From DASZVP01 sp035546935 (GTDB lineage Bacteria > Patescibacteriota > Saccharimonadia > Saccharimonadales > UBA4665), in the NCBI GenBank assembly GCA_035546935.1, contig DASZVP010000002.1, positions 434,001-498,000 on the forward strand: 64,000 nt of DNA. Direction: 5' to 3'. The translations under genes and the position numbers were made by a program. Positions 57,232 to 64,000 of this stretch are shown here, in pieces; within the stretch, counting starts at the first letter, position 1; the number at the start of each line of letters is the position of its first letter. Below the pieces are notes generated by a model that saw only the letters and a list, made by a program, of their open reading frames with translations, ran no database searches and was not told where the DNA came from.

Positions 57232-57894
57232 ATGGCTAAACTGTATCCACAAAAGCCGTTTCTTTTGATGTTCTACGGCTACCCGGGAGCCGGTAAGACT
57301 TACTTTGCACGCCAGTTCTGCGAAAACGTCCAGGCGGCTCATTTGCAGGCTGATCGTATTCGCGGCGAACTCTTTGAACAGCCTCGTTACGATAAGCAGG
57401 AAAATGACATCGTCACCCAGCTCATGGACTACATGACGGGCGAATTCTTATCAGCCGGGTTGAGTGTTGCCTACGACGTCAACGCAATGCGTGCTGGTCA
57501 ACGCCGCTACTTACGTGACATGGCTATGCGCTACCACGCCACACCTCTGTTAGTTTGGTTCCAAATGGATGTGGAGACTGCCTTTAGCCGCAATATGAAG
57601 CGCGACCGACGCCGTGCCGATGATAAGTATTCGGCCCAGTGGGACCGTACTGCTTTTGAGTCAATTTTAGGCCATATGCAAAACCCCTCATCCAGTGAAG
57701 AAATGGCCGTCATAAGTGGCAAACACCTCTTTAACATGCAGCAAAGTGCTGTTATTGCGAAGCTCCGCGACCTTGGAGTCTTAAGTACCGGTGACGCTCA
57801 GTCCAAGATCATTAAACCGGGTTTAGTTAATCTGGTGCCACAGGCCATGGGTCGGGTTGATATGACCCGTCGCAACATCTCGATTCGCCACTAA
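57232..57894 (+). CDS. P-loop kinase-like ATPase (AAA_33/zeta-like)
   Basis: 220 aa. Walker A GYPGAGKT (16-23), LQADRIRGELF as the second-strand Asp region, and an Arg-rich lid KRDRRRADDKY. This is the layout of small P-loop kinases such as polynucleotide or chloramphenicol kinases and zeta toxins. No antitoxin-like partner lies beside it, so a toxin role is not supported. Followed 3 nt later by the YgjP-like peptidase. Confidence 0.7.
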   Translation: MAKLYPQKPFLLMFYGYPGAGKTYFARQFCENVQAAHLQADRIRGELFEQPRYDKQENDIVTQLMDYMTGEFLSAGLSVAYDVNAMRAGQRRYLRDMAMRYHATPLLVWFQMDVETAFSRNMKRDRRRADDKYSAQWDRTAFESILGHMQNPSSSEEMAVISGKHLFNMQQSAVIAKLRDLGVLSTGDAQSKIIKPGLVNLVPQAMGRVDMTRRNISIRH

Positions 57895-57897
57895 TTT

Positions 57898-58611
57898 ATG
57901 GCTTATAAGCAGTTCCAGCTGGATCCCGAAACAGAGGTGACAGTTTATAAACGCCGCACTAGCCGGCACTTACGACTAACCGTCGGCGCAAATGGCGAGA
58001 TAAAAGTCAGTATCCCGACCTGGGCGGCCTATGGTGTGGGCGTGCAGTTTGCCCGCTCTCGGTTGAACTGGATCAAGCAGCAGCAGAAACCCAGAACATT
58101 ACTCAGTGAAGGGCTGGCAATTGGCAAAGCCCATCATCTGCACTTTGTGCCCAGCCAGTCGGCATCACGGCCTGCTAGCCGTCTGCTCGGCAGCAATATT
58201 TTGGTGACATATCCATTTGAGCTAGACATCACTGATGCTGCGGTGCAAAAAGCCGCAGAACGGGGGTGTTTACGTGCTCTCAAAGAGCAGGCTGAAGCGC
58301 TCTTGCCGCAGCGTTTGCAGAATCTAGCGCAAAATCATGGCTTTAGTTATCGCAGTGTCGGCGTAAAACAGCTCAAAAGTCGCTGGGGCAGCTGCGACCA
58401 CCAGCAAAATATCAATCTCAACATATTCTTAATGCAACTGCCCTGGGAATTGATTGATTATGTATTGATACACGAGCTGGTGCACACCCGTGTCTTAAAG
58501 CACGGACCTGATTTTTGGTCCGAATTCGAGGCGGTGTGGCCCAACGCTAAAAGACTTCGGCGACGGCTACGTGAACACCAACCGGTACTGCAAAGCATAA
58601 GCGCTGTATAA
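57898..58611 (+). CDS. YgjP/DUF45-type metallopeptidase
   Basis: 237 aa. The zinc site HELVH lies at 192-196 in IDYVLIHELVHTRVLKHGPDFW, with the family block KSRWGSCDHQQNINLN before it. Cytoplasmic. Relatives (E. coli YgjP) are gluzincin-like proteases of uncertain substrate. Co-transcribed with the upstream kinase; its 3' end holds the -10 box of the histidine kinase gene. Confidence 0.88.
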   Translation: MAYKQFQLDPETEVTVYKRRTSRHLRLTVGANGEIKVSIPTWAAYGVGVQFARSRLNWIKQQQKPRTLLSEGLAIGKAHHLHFVPSQSASRPASRLLGSNILVTYPFELDITDAAVQKAAERGCLRALKEQAEALLPQRLQNLAQNHGFSYRSVGVKQLKSRWGSCDHQQNINLNIFLMQLPWELIDYVLIHELVHTRVLKHGPDFWSEFEAVWPNAKRLRRRLREHQPVLQSISAV

Positions 58612-58618
58612 TGGCAGC

Positions 58619-59953
58619 ATGCCTGCGCCTCGAACCCTGAAAGACTACCGCAAAAAACTCGATAAAGCCGGCCGTCGCCAGCTACTGCTGGTCACGATGC
58701 TAATTATTGTTTTCGGCGTGGCCGGCGAAGCCTTCTTTTCCGTCTATTTTTACAGCGCCCAAAGCTTTTACGTTTACATCATAATCGTGATTATGGCGCT
58801 GTTGGCTTACTACAGCTTTATGATGTTCAAAGTAACGCAAGCGGAGCTCTATGAAGTGGAGCGCAGCTCGCGGCTGGCTCGCGAAAATCAGCAGCAGGTT
58901 CAATCACTTATTAATAACATTACAGATGGCGTCCTGGCAGTTAACGCCGATCTAAAAGTCATTATTTATAACGCAGCCGTTCTGGACGTGCTTGATATTA
59001 ACGTCGATATAAAAGGCAAGAAACTAAGTCAGTTTTTCGAACCAATTGATGCAAATAACCTGCCAGTTAAGCTTGAGCAACTGCTCGCTGACACCAATTC
59101 TGCCAGCGTTAACCGTGATCTGCGCCTCAAATACAAAGACGGCAGCACTATTAACCTGTTTATTGGCATTGCGCCAATTTATCTCGGCTATGGGAAGTCG
59201 GCTAACAATGGCTTTACCTTTATATTACGTGATATCACCCGAGAGAAGTCACTGGAAGAGGAACGTGACGAGTTCATTAGCGTGGTCAGCCATGAATTGC
59301 GCACACCCATTGCTATCTCAGAAGGCAACATTAGCAACGCTCAATTAATCACGAAGCGCGGCGGCGACAAGACCAAAGTCCAAAAAGCTTTAGCTGAAGC
59401 CCACAATCAAGTCCTGTTCCTAGGCGGTCTAATCAACGATTTATCAACTTTAAGCCGTGCTGAACGCGGCAAGTTAACCGTTGACGTCGGCATCATTAAT
59501 GTTAAAAGCTTTGTCAACGAGTTGGCAGATAACTATCGGCCGCAAGCAGAAGCCAAAGGGCTGGAGTTCAAACTTGAGCTGGGCAAGAATTTGGGGCACC
59601 TGGAATCAAGCCAACTCTACGTGCGCGAAGTTTTACAAAACTTTATAACTAATGCAATTAAATATACCCAGGCTGGCTCAGTCACACTTAAAGCAGAAGC
59701 AACCAGCAAGGGCATAAATTTCTTTGTTATCGACACTGGAATTGGCATCAGCAAAGCTGATCAAGAACGCGTCTTTGACAAGTTTTTCCGATCCGAGGAC
59801 TACCGCACGCGCGAAGCCAACGGCACTGGCCTGGGACTATACGTGACGATGAAGTTGGCTCGTTTAATTCATGCTGACATTGACGTTAAAAGTCAGCTCA
59901 ATAAAGGCTCGACCTTTAAAGTCTTTATTCCCAACTTGGGACAGGAGCAATAG
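58619..59953 (+). CDS. Membrane sensor histidine kinase with PAS domain
   Basis: 444 aa. Two membrane helices (about 20-45 and 50-72) with almost no external loop, a PAS domain (about 90-205), HisKA with phospho-acceptor H225 in SVVSHELRTP, and a complete HATPase with N box FITNAIKYTQ, G1 DTGIGIS, F box FDKFFRSED and G2 GTGLGLY. The near absence of an external loop suggests sensing in the membrane or cytoplasm. No response regulator is adjacent, so it is an orphan here. TATAAT (58607-58612) ends 6 nt before the ATG. Confidence 0.93.
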   Translation: MPAPRTLKDYRKKLDKAGRRQLLLVTMLIIVFGVAGEAFFSVYFYSAQSFYVYIIIVIMALLAYYSFMMFKVTQAELYEVERSSRLARENQQQVQSLINNITDGVLAVNADLKVIIYNAAVLDVLDINVDIKGKKLSQFFEPIDANNLPVKLEQLLADTNSASVNRDLRLKYKDGSTINLFIGIAPIYLGYGKSANNGFTFILRDITREKSLEEERDEFISVVSHELRTPIAISEGNISNAQLITKRGGDKTKVQKALAEAHNQVLFLGGLINDLSTLSRAERGKLTVDVGIINVKSFVNELADNYRPQAEAKGLEFKLELGKNLGHLESSQLYVREVLQNFITNAIKYTQAGSVTLKAEATSKGINFFVIDTGIGISKADQERVFDKFFRSEDYRTREANGTGLGLYVTMKLARLIHADIDVKSQLNKGSTFKVFIPNLGQEQ

Positions 59954-60308
59954 TCTCGGGGTCAGGGAAGGCTTGCGCATACTCTGCTAGCAGCTCTTCA
60001 GGCAAAGCACCTTTAGCATAATCTTCTTGAGCCTGAGCGCCGGCAGCAAGGTAAGCGTCGATTTTGGGCGTAACTGCCAGAGACAAAAGTGTCGAAGTCC
60101 CGCAGGCAGCAATTCCAATTCCAGCTGCCAGGCGTAGCTGTGGGTGAGACTCTAAAAAGGAAGCCTTTTCCAGAAATAGACAGCCAACGCTTCCCAAGCT
60201 GGAAGTAATACCAATAATATTATTGCGGGCGTTCCACTTGCAAACTTTAGCTTCGTTTTTAACAAACTCAACCGCATCAACCTCGTGAACCCTTAACCAC
60301 GTAAACAT
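59925..60308 (-). CDS. Small membrane protein, unknown function
   Basis: 127 aa from the ATG at 60308. Two hydrophobic segments (NNIIGITSSLGSVGCLFL and AAGIGIAACGTSTLLSLAV) and an acidic Pro/Ala-rich end. It converges on the histidine kinase gene and overlaps its 3' end by 29 nt. The promoter is TTGCCA, 16-nt spacer, TATAAG (60317-60344, minus strand), 8 nt before the ATG. Confidence 0.55.
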   Translation of the reverse strand: MFTWLRVHEVDAVEFVKNEAKVCKWNARNNIIGITSSLGSVGCLFLEKASFLESHPQLRLAAGIGIAACGTSTLLSLAVTPKIDAYLAAGAQAQEDYAKGALPEELLAEYAQAFPDPETIAPVPSWE

Positions 60309-60329
60309 CAAATTAACTTATACACCATT

Positions 60330-61835
60330 TTAACCTTTTGGCAAGCTTGAAAAGACACGCATTACAGGGATGCAGACATTGCGGCCCTTCCAAAGCACCT
60401 CACCAAATTCGTACTGGACCATGGAATAATTCAGCAGGCCAACATCGTACATGGCCGCAAAAGGCAGCAGCCAGAGTCCGCGTATCAAGAAATGTCGGTA
60501 CGTCAGAGCCATGACGCGGCTGTAGAAACTAATTAGCAAGGCTGCTGTTAGTGCGCTAAATCCCGCCAGCAGCCACTGCCGCGTCACTACAAACCCAATC
60601 GTCTGGGCGAAAGGCAGTAACAGGCTGGCCAGTTCAAGCAAGCTGACAAGGCCAACCAGCTCTGGCCGTCGGTGTAGCTGTGGATAGCGTAAGCGTAAGG
60701 CTGTAAATCGCTGCTCCTCAAAGCTCTTAGCGCTGGTCAGGCCAATGACAGGACTACTTTGCAGAAAACTGTAGCCGTCGTTTTGGCGTATCAGCTGCTG
60801 AGCAAAGTAACTTTCAATCGAGCTGCTGCTGGCCACAGCTTTAAAACCACCTGCGGCGTGCAAGGCCTCCGCCGTAATCAGCCAACTAGTACTTAAGACA
60901 GGCGGACGCTGGAACAGACGGCGGGGCAGGCTTAGCTCCCAGGCATAGCGACTGGCCTGGACCAGCAGCTGTTCGATTGTCCAACGGCCGGGCAATATGT
61001 TGCGTGGAATGAAACTAATCATTGCCTTCTTTTTGGTCAGTAATGTTTCAACCATGGCACGCAGGCTCGTTGCTTCAAAACGGACATCAACACCGCAAAA
61101 TAAAAGTAGTTTGCCGCTAGCTGCTTCTGACAGCTGCTGATAGGCGTAATTTTTTGCCAGCCAGCGCTCAGGCGGCACCTTGCCGGCCAAAAAACGCACG
61201 CCATCATGGGCAAACTCACGTATTATCTCAGGGGTGCGTTTAACTTGTGAACAGTCATCTAAGACTATGATCTCTAATTTTGGGTAGTCACTCGCGACTA
61301 ATGATTTCAGACATGCCTCAAGGTCGTCCGTTTCGTTACGGGCTGGGATGGCCACTGTCAGGCTGGGCAGGTCTTTGTCTGCAAAAGCTTTAGCGTTGCC
61401 CGGTGCCCCAGTAGTTCTTAGGTGTCTTCGTGTCGACAGTGCCAGTACCAGTGCAGCCAGTATTTGAGCGGCCGCTAGCAGATACCACCAGCTCGCTGTA
61501 CTGAGCTGGAGCTGATGATTGGCCAGGCCGCCAGCACCCATCAAAAGCTGCAAGCCTAGCAGCCAAAGTGCAGTTTTTCGTGTCGTCTGGAATAAATAAT
61601 CATTTTGAGTTCGGCCTTCAATCAAACGCAACAAGTTAACAATGCGGTAGATGGTGAATAGGGCCACCAGGGCTGTCCAGCCGCTTGGATGAGAAGCAAA
61701 TAACAACTCGCTAGTTACGGCCAGGCCTGGCACTAAAGGCGAAGCCAGCCATTTGCGCCTAGGCCAAGCAAAGGAAGTCCACAATAACAGCTCCCAAACT
61801 GTCGCCGCTGCGAAAAGAATAAGCGCAAGCTTCAT
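60330..61835 (-). CDS. Membrane-bound family 2 glycosyltransferase
   Basis: 501 aa. Four N-terminal membrane helices, a GT2 catalytic domain from about 155 (LTVAIPARNETDDLEACLKS, LEIIVLDDCSQ, then LLLFCGVDVRFE as the DxD-like site), and three or four C-terminal helices. It would add a sugar to a lipid or wall polymer at the membrane. An extended -10 (TGGTATAGT) lies 6 nt before the ATG. No linked glycan genes, so the product is unknown. Confidence 0.85.
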   Translation of the reverse strand: MKLALILFAAATVWELLLWTSFAWPRRKWLASPLVPGLAVTSELLFASHPSGWTALVALFTIYRIVNLLRLIEGRTQNDYLFQTTRKTALWLLGLQLLMGAGGLANHQLQLSTASWWYLLAAAQILAALVLALSTRRHLRTTGAPGNAKAFADKDLPSLTVAIPARNETDDLEACLKSLVASDYPKLEIIVLDDCSQVKRTPEIIREFAHDGVRFLAGKVPPERWLAKNYAYQQLSEAASGKLLLFCGVDVRFEATSLRAMVETLLTKKKAMISFIPRNILPGRWTIEQLLVQASRYAWELSLPRRLFQRPPVLSTSWLITAEALHAAGGFKAVASSSSIESYFAQQLIRQNDGYSFLQSSPVIGLTSAKSFEEQRFTALRLRYPQLHRRPELVGLVSLLELASLLLPFAQTIGFVVTRQWLLAGFSALTAALLISFYSRVMALTYRHFLIRGLWLLPFAAMYDVGLLNYSMVQYEFGEVLWKGRNVCIPVMRVFSSLPKG

Positions 61836-61853
61836 GCTCCCACTATACCAAGC

Positions 61854-61882
61854 TTTACATACGCAGGCGTAACTGTTAGACT
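61854..61882 (+). promoter_or_regulatory. Promoter of the secE-nusG operon
   Basis: TTTACA (61854-61859), 17-nt spacer, TAGACT (61877-61882). RNA start near 61889. It lies divergent from the glycosyltransferase gene. Confidence 0.65.
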
Positions 61883-61892
61883 TGACAGCAGT

Positions 61893-61917
61893 GGCCTACA
61901 ACTCATGTAGGCTTTTT
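61893..61917 (+). terminator. Terminator-like hairpin at the 5' end of the secE leader
   Basis: GCCTACA (61893-61899) with TGTAGGC (61905-61911), loop ACTCA, followed by TTTTTT. It starts only about 4 nt into the predicted RNA and lies 22 nt before secE. Confidence 0.65.
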
Positions 61918-61939
61918 TAGTGCTGAAGAGGAGTTTGAA

Positions 61940-62353
61940 GTGGCCGAAGCCCCAGCCAAGAAACGTCGGGTTAAGAATCCGGAGACATTTCGCCAGCGCG
62001 CCGAAAAGGCCGCCGAAGCTGGTCAGCAACCCCCCAAACGACGCCGTGTGCGTAAGGCCGCAGCACGTCCATTTGTAGTGGTTTTTCGGCCAGTTGGCCG
62101 CGGTATTAAGAAGTTAGGGCAGTATCAGCCTTTTAAATTTATTGGCAAAATACTGCACTTCGTCGGCTTAATTTTGTGGCCACGCTACTTCCGCAACAGC
62201 TGGACTGAGCTGCGCGGCGTCACTTGGCCCAGCTGGAAGCAAAGCCGCCGCCTAACCTATGCCGTCTTAGCCTTCGCAGTCATTTTCGGCGCCAGTATCG
62301 CCCTAGTAGACTGGGGTCTCGACAAAGTCTTTAAGCACGTTCTATTGAAGTAA
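61940..62353 (+). CDS. secE: Preprotein translocase subunit SecE with N-terminal extension
   Basis: 137 aa from GTG 61940 with AGGAG 7 nt upstream. The single-helix SecE core is at the C-terminus: WTELRGVTWPSWKQSRRLTY then VLAFAVIFGASIALVDWGLD. About 75 extra N-terminal residues are strongly basic (KRRRVRKAAAR) and Pro-rich. SecE clamps SecY. secE-nusG is the usual pair. Confidence 0.93.
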   Translation: MAEAPAKKRRVKNPETFRQRAEKAAEAGQQPPKRRRVRKAAARPFVVVFRPVGRGIKKLGQYQPFKFIGKILHFVGLILWPRYFRNSWTELRGVTWPSWKQSRRLTYAVLAFAVIFGASIALVDWGLDKVFKHVLLK

Positions 62354-62362
62354 GGAGTTATT

Positions 62363-62911
62363 ATGGCAACAAGCAAGCGTTATGACACCAGTAAGCAGTG
62401 GTACGCCATCCACACTTATAGCGGTTATGAAGAAAAGGTCGCTGAATCAATTCGCCAGCGCGCCGACTCTTTAGACATGAAGGACAAGATCTTTGAGGTC
62501 TTAGTCCCTAAAGAGAAAATGATTGAAATTAAGAATGGCAAGCGCCGCGTTGTTGAAAAACGCATTTTCCAAGGCTATGTCCTTGTTCAGATGAAGCTAT
62601 CTGAAGATGCCTGGTACATCGTCCGCAACACCCCGTCGGTGACTGGTTTTGTGGGTTCTGGAACTGATCCGACTCCTATCGGCCAAGACGAAATCGAGAA
62701 AATCCAGAAGCGCATGGGCCTGGAACAGCCGAAGCACAAGATCGACTTCGTAATCGGCGAAGTGGTCAACATCATCGATGGTCCGTTCAAGGGCTTCGAC
62801 GGTTCAATCAACGAAATCGACGCCGCCAAGGGCAAGCTCAAAGTCTTGGTTAACATGTTTGGCCGCGAAACACCGGTAGAGCTTGATGGTCTTCAGGTTA
62901 AGCGCGTTTAA
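62363..62911 (+). CDS. nusG: Transcription antitermination protein NusG
   Basis: 182 aa, normal. NGN domain (KQWYAIHTYSGYEEKVAESI, FQGYVLVQMKLSEDAWYIVR, NTPSVTGFVG) plus a C-terminal KOW domain (DGPFKGFDGSINEIDAAKGK). It binds RNA polymerase and links it to S10 or Rho. AAGGAG before ATG. Confidence 0.98.
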   Translation: MATSKRYDTSKQWYAIHTYSGYEEKVAESIRQRADSLDMKDKIFEVLVPKEKMIEIKNGKRRVVEKRIFQGYVLVQMKLSEDAWYIVRNTPSVTGFVGSGTDPTPIGQDEIEKIQKRMGLEQPKHKIDFVIGEVVNIIDGPFKGFDGSINEIDAAKGKLKVLVNMFGRETPVELDGLQVKRV

Positions 62912-62978
62912 TATATAGCTAGTACAATAACGAGGTTAACTGTACTGCCAGACTTTTGGAAGCCCAAAACGCACGTGC

Positions 62979-63007
62979 TTGCATATCACAAAACCAAAGT
63001 TTATAGT
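62979..63007 (+). promoter_or_regulatory. Promoter of the 56-aa membrane protein
   Basis: TTGCAT (62979-62984), 17-nt spacer, TATAGT (63002-63007), 8 nt before ATG 63016. Confidence 0.6.
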
Positions 63008-63015
63008 AAGCAAAT

Positions 63016-63186
63016 ATGGCTAACCGCACCCCTGAAATCGCAATCGAACCAGCTGAAAGAGATCGAGTGGCGCTCGTCGGCGTACTAGCGCTCAGCGCTG
63101 CCGCGCTGGTGGCCGCTGGAGCGTGGGTATATCAGGGTCTAAAAGCTTATGACGAAGTTTTTAATACTAACGAATTGCGATCGTAG
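63016..63186 (+). CDS. Small single-helix membrane protein, 56 aa
   Basis: Starts MANRTPEIAIEPAERDRVAL, then a hydrophobic helix VGVLALSAAALVAAGAWVY and a short polar end stopping at TAG 63184-63186. Below usual ORF size limits, but it has its own promoter and a second membrane protein follows 15 nt later with a good ribosome site. Function unknown. Confidence 0.55.
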   Translation: MANRTPEIAIEPAERDRVALVGVLALSAAALVAAGAWVYQGLKAYDEVFNTNELRS

Positions 63187-63201
63187 CACAAAAGGAGATA
63201 C

Positions 63202-63498
63202 ATGGCAGGACCGATCGGACACGACCCCAACTTCGTACCAACCCTAGAAAATCAAACAGAGATGCTCGGCAAGATGGAGCGCACCAAGATAGCGCTCGGC
63301 AGCGCGGCAGTATCATTTGCATTTGCAACCGGCGCAAACCTCGAGTTTAGCGGCTCGAAAACACTATCCTTGGTGTTTGGAACTGTTGCACTTCTAGCTG
63401 GAGGCAATGCCTTGGGCGCCCGACGACACGCCAAGACTGCCCAAGCCTTTTTAGACCGGCACAGCCAGCCAGCTGAAACGCTTGTCTTAGGCAACTAA
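63202..63498 (+). CDS. Small two-helix membrane protein
   Basis: 98 aa with AAAGGAG 6 nt before the ATG. Two hydrophobic segments (KIALGSAAVSFAFATGA and TLSLVFGTVALLAGGNALG) separated by a short polar turn, with polar ends. Probably in one mRNA with the 56-aa membrane protein. Unknown function. Confidence 0.6.
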   Translation: MAGPIGHDPNFVPTLENQTEMLGKMERTKIALGSAAVSFAFATGANLEFSGSKTLSLVFGTVALLAGGNALGARRHAKTAQAFLDRHSQPAETLVLGN

Positions 63499-63510
63499 AA
63501 GTAGTATAAT
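63482..63510 (+). promoter_or_regulatory. Promoter of rplK
   Basis: TTGTCT (63482-63487), 17-nt spacer, TATAAT (63505-63510). The leader to ATG 63569 is about 52 nt. Confidence 0.7.
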
Positions 63511-63568
63511 CTCATCTGTTACGCACGAGGTCGCACGCTTCAGCGATCACATGAGGATTATTTTAGTT

Positions 63569-63997
63569 ATGGCAAAAGAAGTTAAAGCTAATTTGAAGAT
63601 GAAGATTAAAGGCGGCCAAGCCAGCGCAGCTCCGCCGGTCGGTTCAACGCTCGGTCAGTACGGCGTGAACATGATGGACTTCATCCAACCGTTCAACGAC
63701 GCCACCAAGGACATGATGGGCCAAGATGTGACGGCTCATATTGTTATTTACGATGATCGCAGCATGGATTTTCGCGTTGTCGGCTTGCCGACCGATGACC
63801 GCATTCGCAAAGAACTCGGCATCCAGAAGGGCTCTGGCCGTCCTAACAGTGAGAAGATCGCCAAGAAGTTGACCGACGCCCAGCTGACCAAGATCGCTGA
63901 AGAAAAGGCCGCCGACATGAACACCGACGACATTCCTGCCGTCAAGAAGATGGTTGCTGGTACTGCCCGCTCGATGGGTGTGGAGATTGAAGGTTAA
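63569..63997 (+). CDS. rplK: 50S ribosomal protein L11
   Basis: 142 aa from ATG 63569, which starts MAKEVKANLKMKIKGGQASA as in other L11 proteins; ATG 63551 would add six unusual residues. APPVGSTLGQYGVNMMDFIQ and the C-terminal AGTARSMGVEIEG are conserved. It forms the GTPase-associated centre. Usually followed by rplA, which would lie beyond the window. Confidence 0.97.
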   Translation: MAKEVKANLKMKIKGGQASAAPPVGSTLGQYGVNMMDFIQPFNDATKDMMGQDVTAHIVIYDDRSMDFRVVGLPTDDRIRKELGIQKGSGRPNSEKIAKKLTDAQLTKIAEEKAADMNTDDIPAVKKMVAGTARSMGVEIEG

Positions 63998-64000
63998 CTA

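Noticed and set aside
57232..57894. Zeta-type toxin of a toxin-antitoxin pair
   Set aside because: Only the generic P-loop kinase layout is visible and there is no small antitoxin-like gene next to it.

Overview
The window looks like a chromosome segment of a Patescibacteria/CPR bacterium, most likely of the Saccharibacteria (TM7) lineage. The evidence is: a long ribosomal-protein cluster that runs S5-L15 with no L30 gene between them (a known CPR trait); no adk or map beside secY; many small lineage-specific proteins; standard stop usage (TGA is a stop, so not genetic code 25); and a plain alpha-glucan cluster (GT4, GH57, GH15). The lineage is inferred from gene content only. No rRNA, CRISPR array or insertion sequence was seen. 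Five tRNA genes are present and all encode their 3' CCA.

Layout. 1-12.1 kb: mixed housekeeping genes (methyltransferase, recG, rsmD, tRNA-Leu, hisS, tig, clpP with a perfect CIRCE operator). 12.1-24.5 kb: rpoB-rpoC, then rpsL-rpsG-orf-fusA and tuf. 24.5-25.8 kb: a sugar-phosphate transferase and an unknown gene. 25.8-44 kb: the S10/spc/alpha-type ribosomal cluster, interrupted by two small orfs after rpsJ, by an ABC exporter between rplO and secY, and by an internal promoter before rplC and before infA. 44-50.3 kb: a DUF711-like gene, then an operon of an unknown gene, a VanX-type dipeptidase and trpS, followed by an RluA-type synthase, holB and a TPR protein. 50.3-57.1 kb: mostly minus strand, with tRNA-Tyr, two tRNA-Thr, L33, the GH15-GH57-GT4 cluster, tRNA-Trp and two nuclease-like genes that run into tRNA 5' ends. 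57.2-61.8 kb: a P-loop kinase, a YgjP-type peptidase, a histidine kinase and a membrane glycosyltransferase. 61.9-64 kb: secE-nusG, two small membrane proteins, rplK.

The most striking signal is regulatory. Both aminoacyl-tRNA synthetase loci (hisS and the trpS operon) are preceded by the same design: a good -35/-10 promoter, a short leader ORF whose ATG lies only 7 nt after the -10 hexamer (so the mRNA would be leaderless), codons for the cognate amino acid in that ORF (His-Ser-His; Tyr-Trp-Phe), an upstream strand able to pair with a strand near the leader stop codon, and an intrinsic terminator just before the structural gene. This is the architecture of ribosome-mediated transcription attenuation. 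The same -10-to-start spacing of 6-8 nt recurs at many ordinary genes in the window, which suggests that leaderless mRNAs are common here.

Other notable points: RpoC lacks the cysteines of both of its zinc sites, and L33, L36, S14 and S4 are also cysteine-free; EF-G has NKIN instead of NKxD in its guanine-specificity motif; several ribosomal proteins carry Lys/Ala/Pro-rich tails; and terminator-like hairpins lie in the leaders of rplC and secE.
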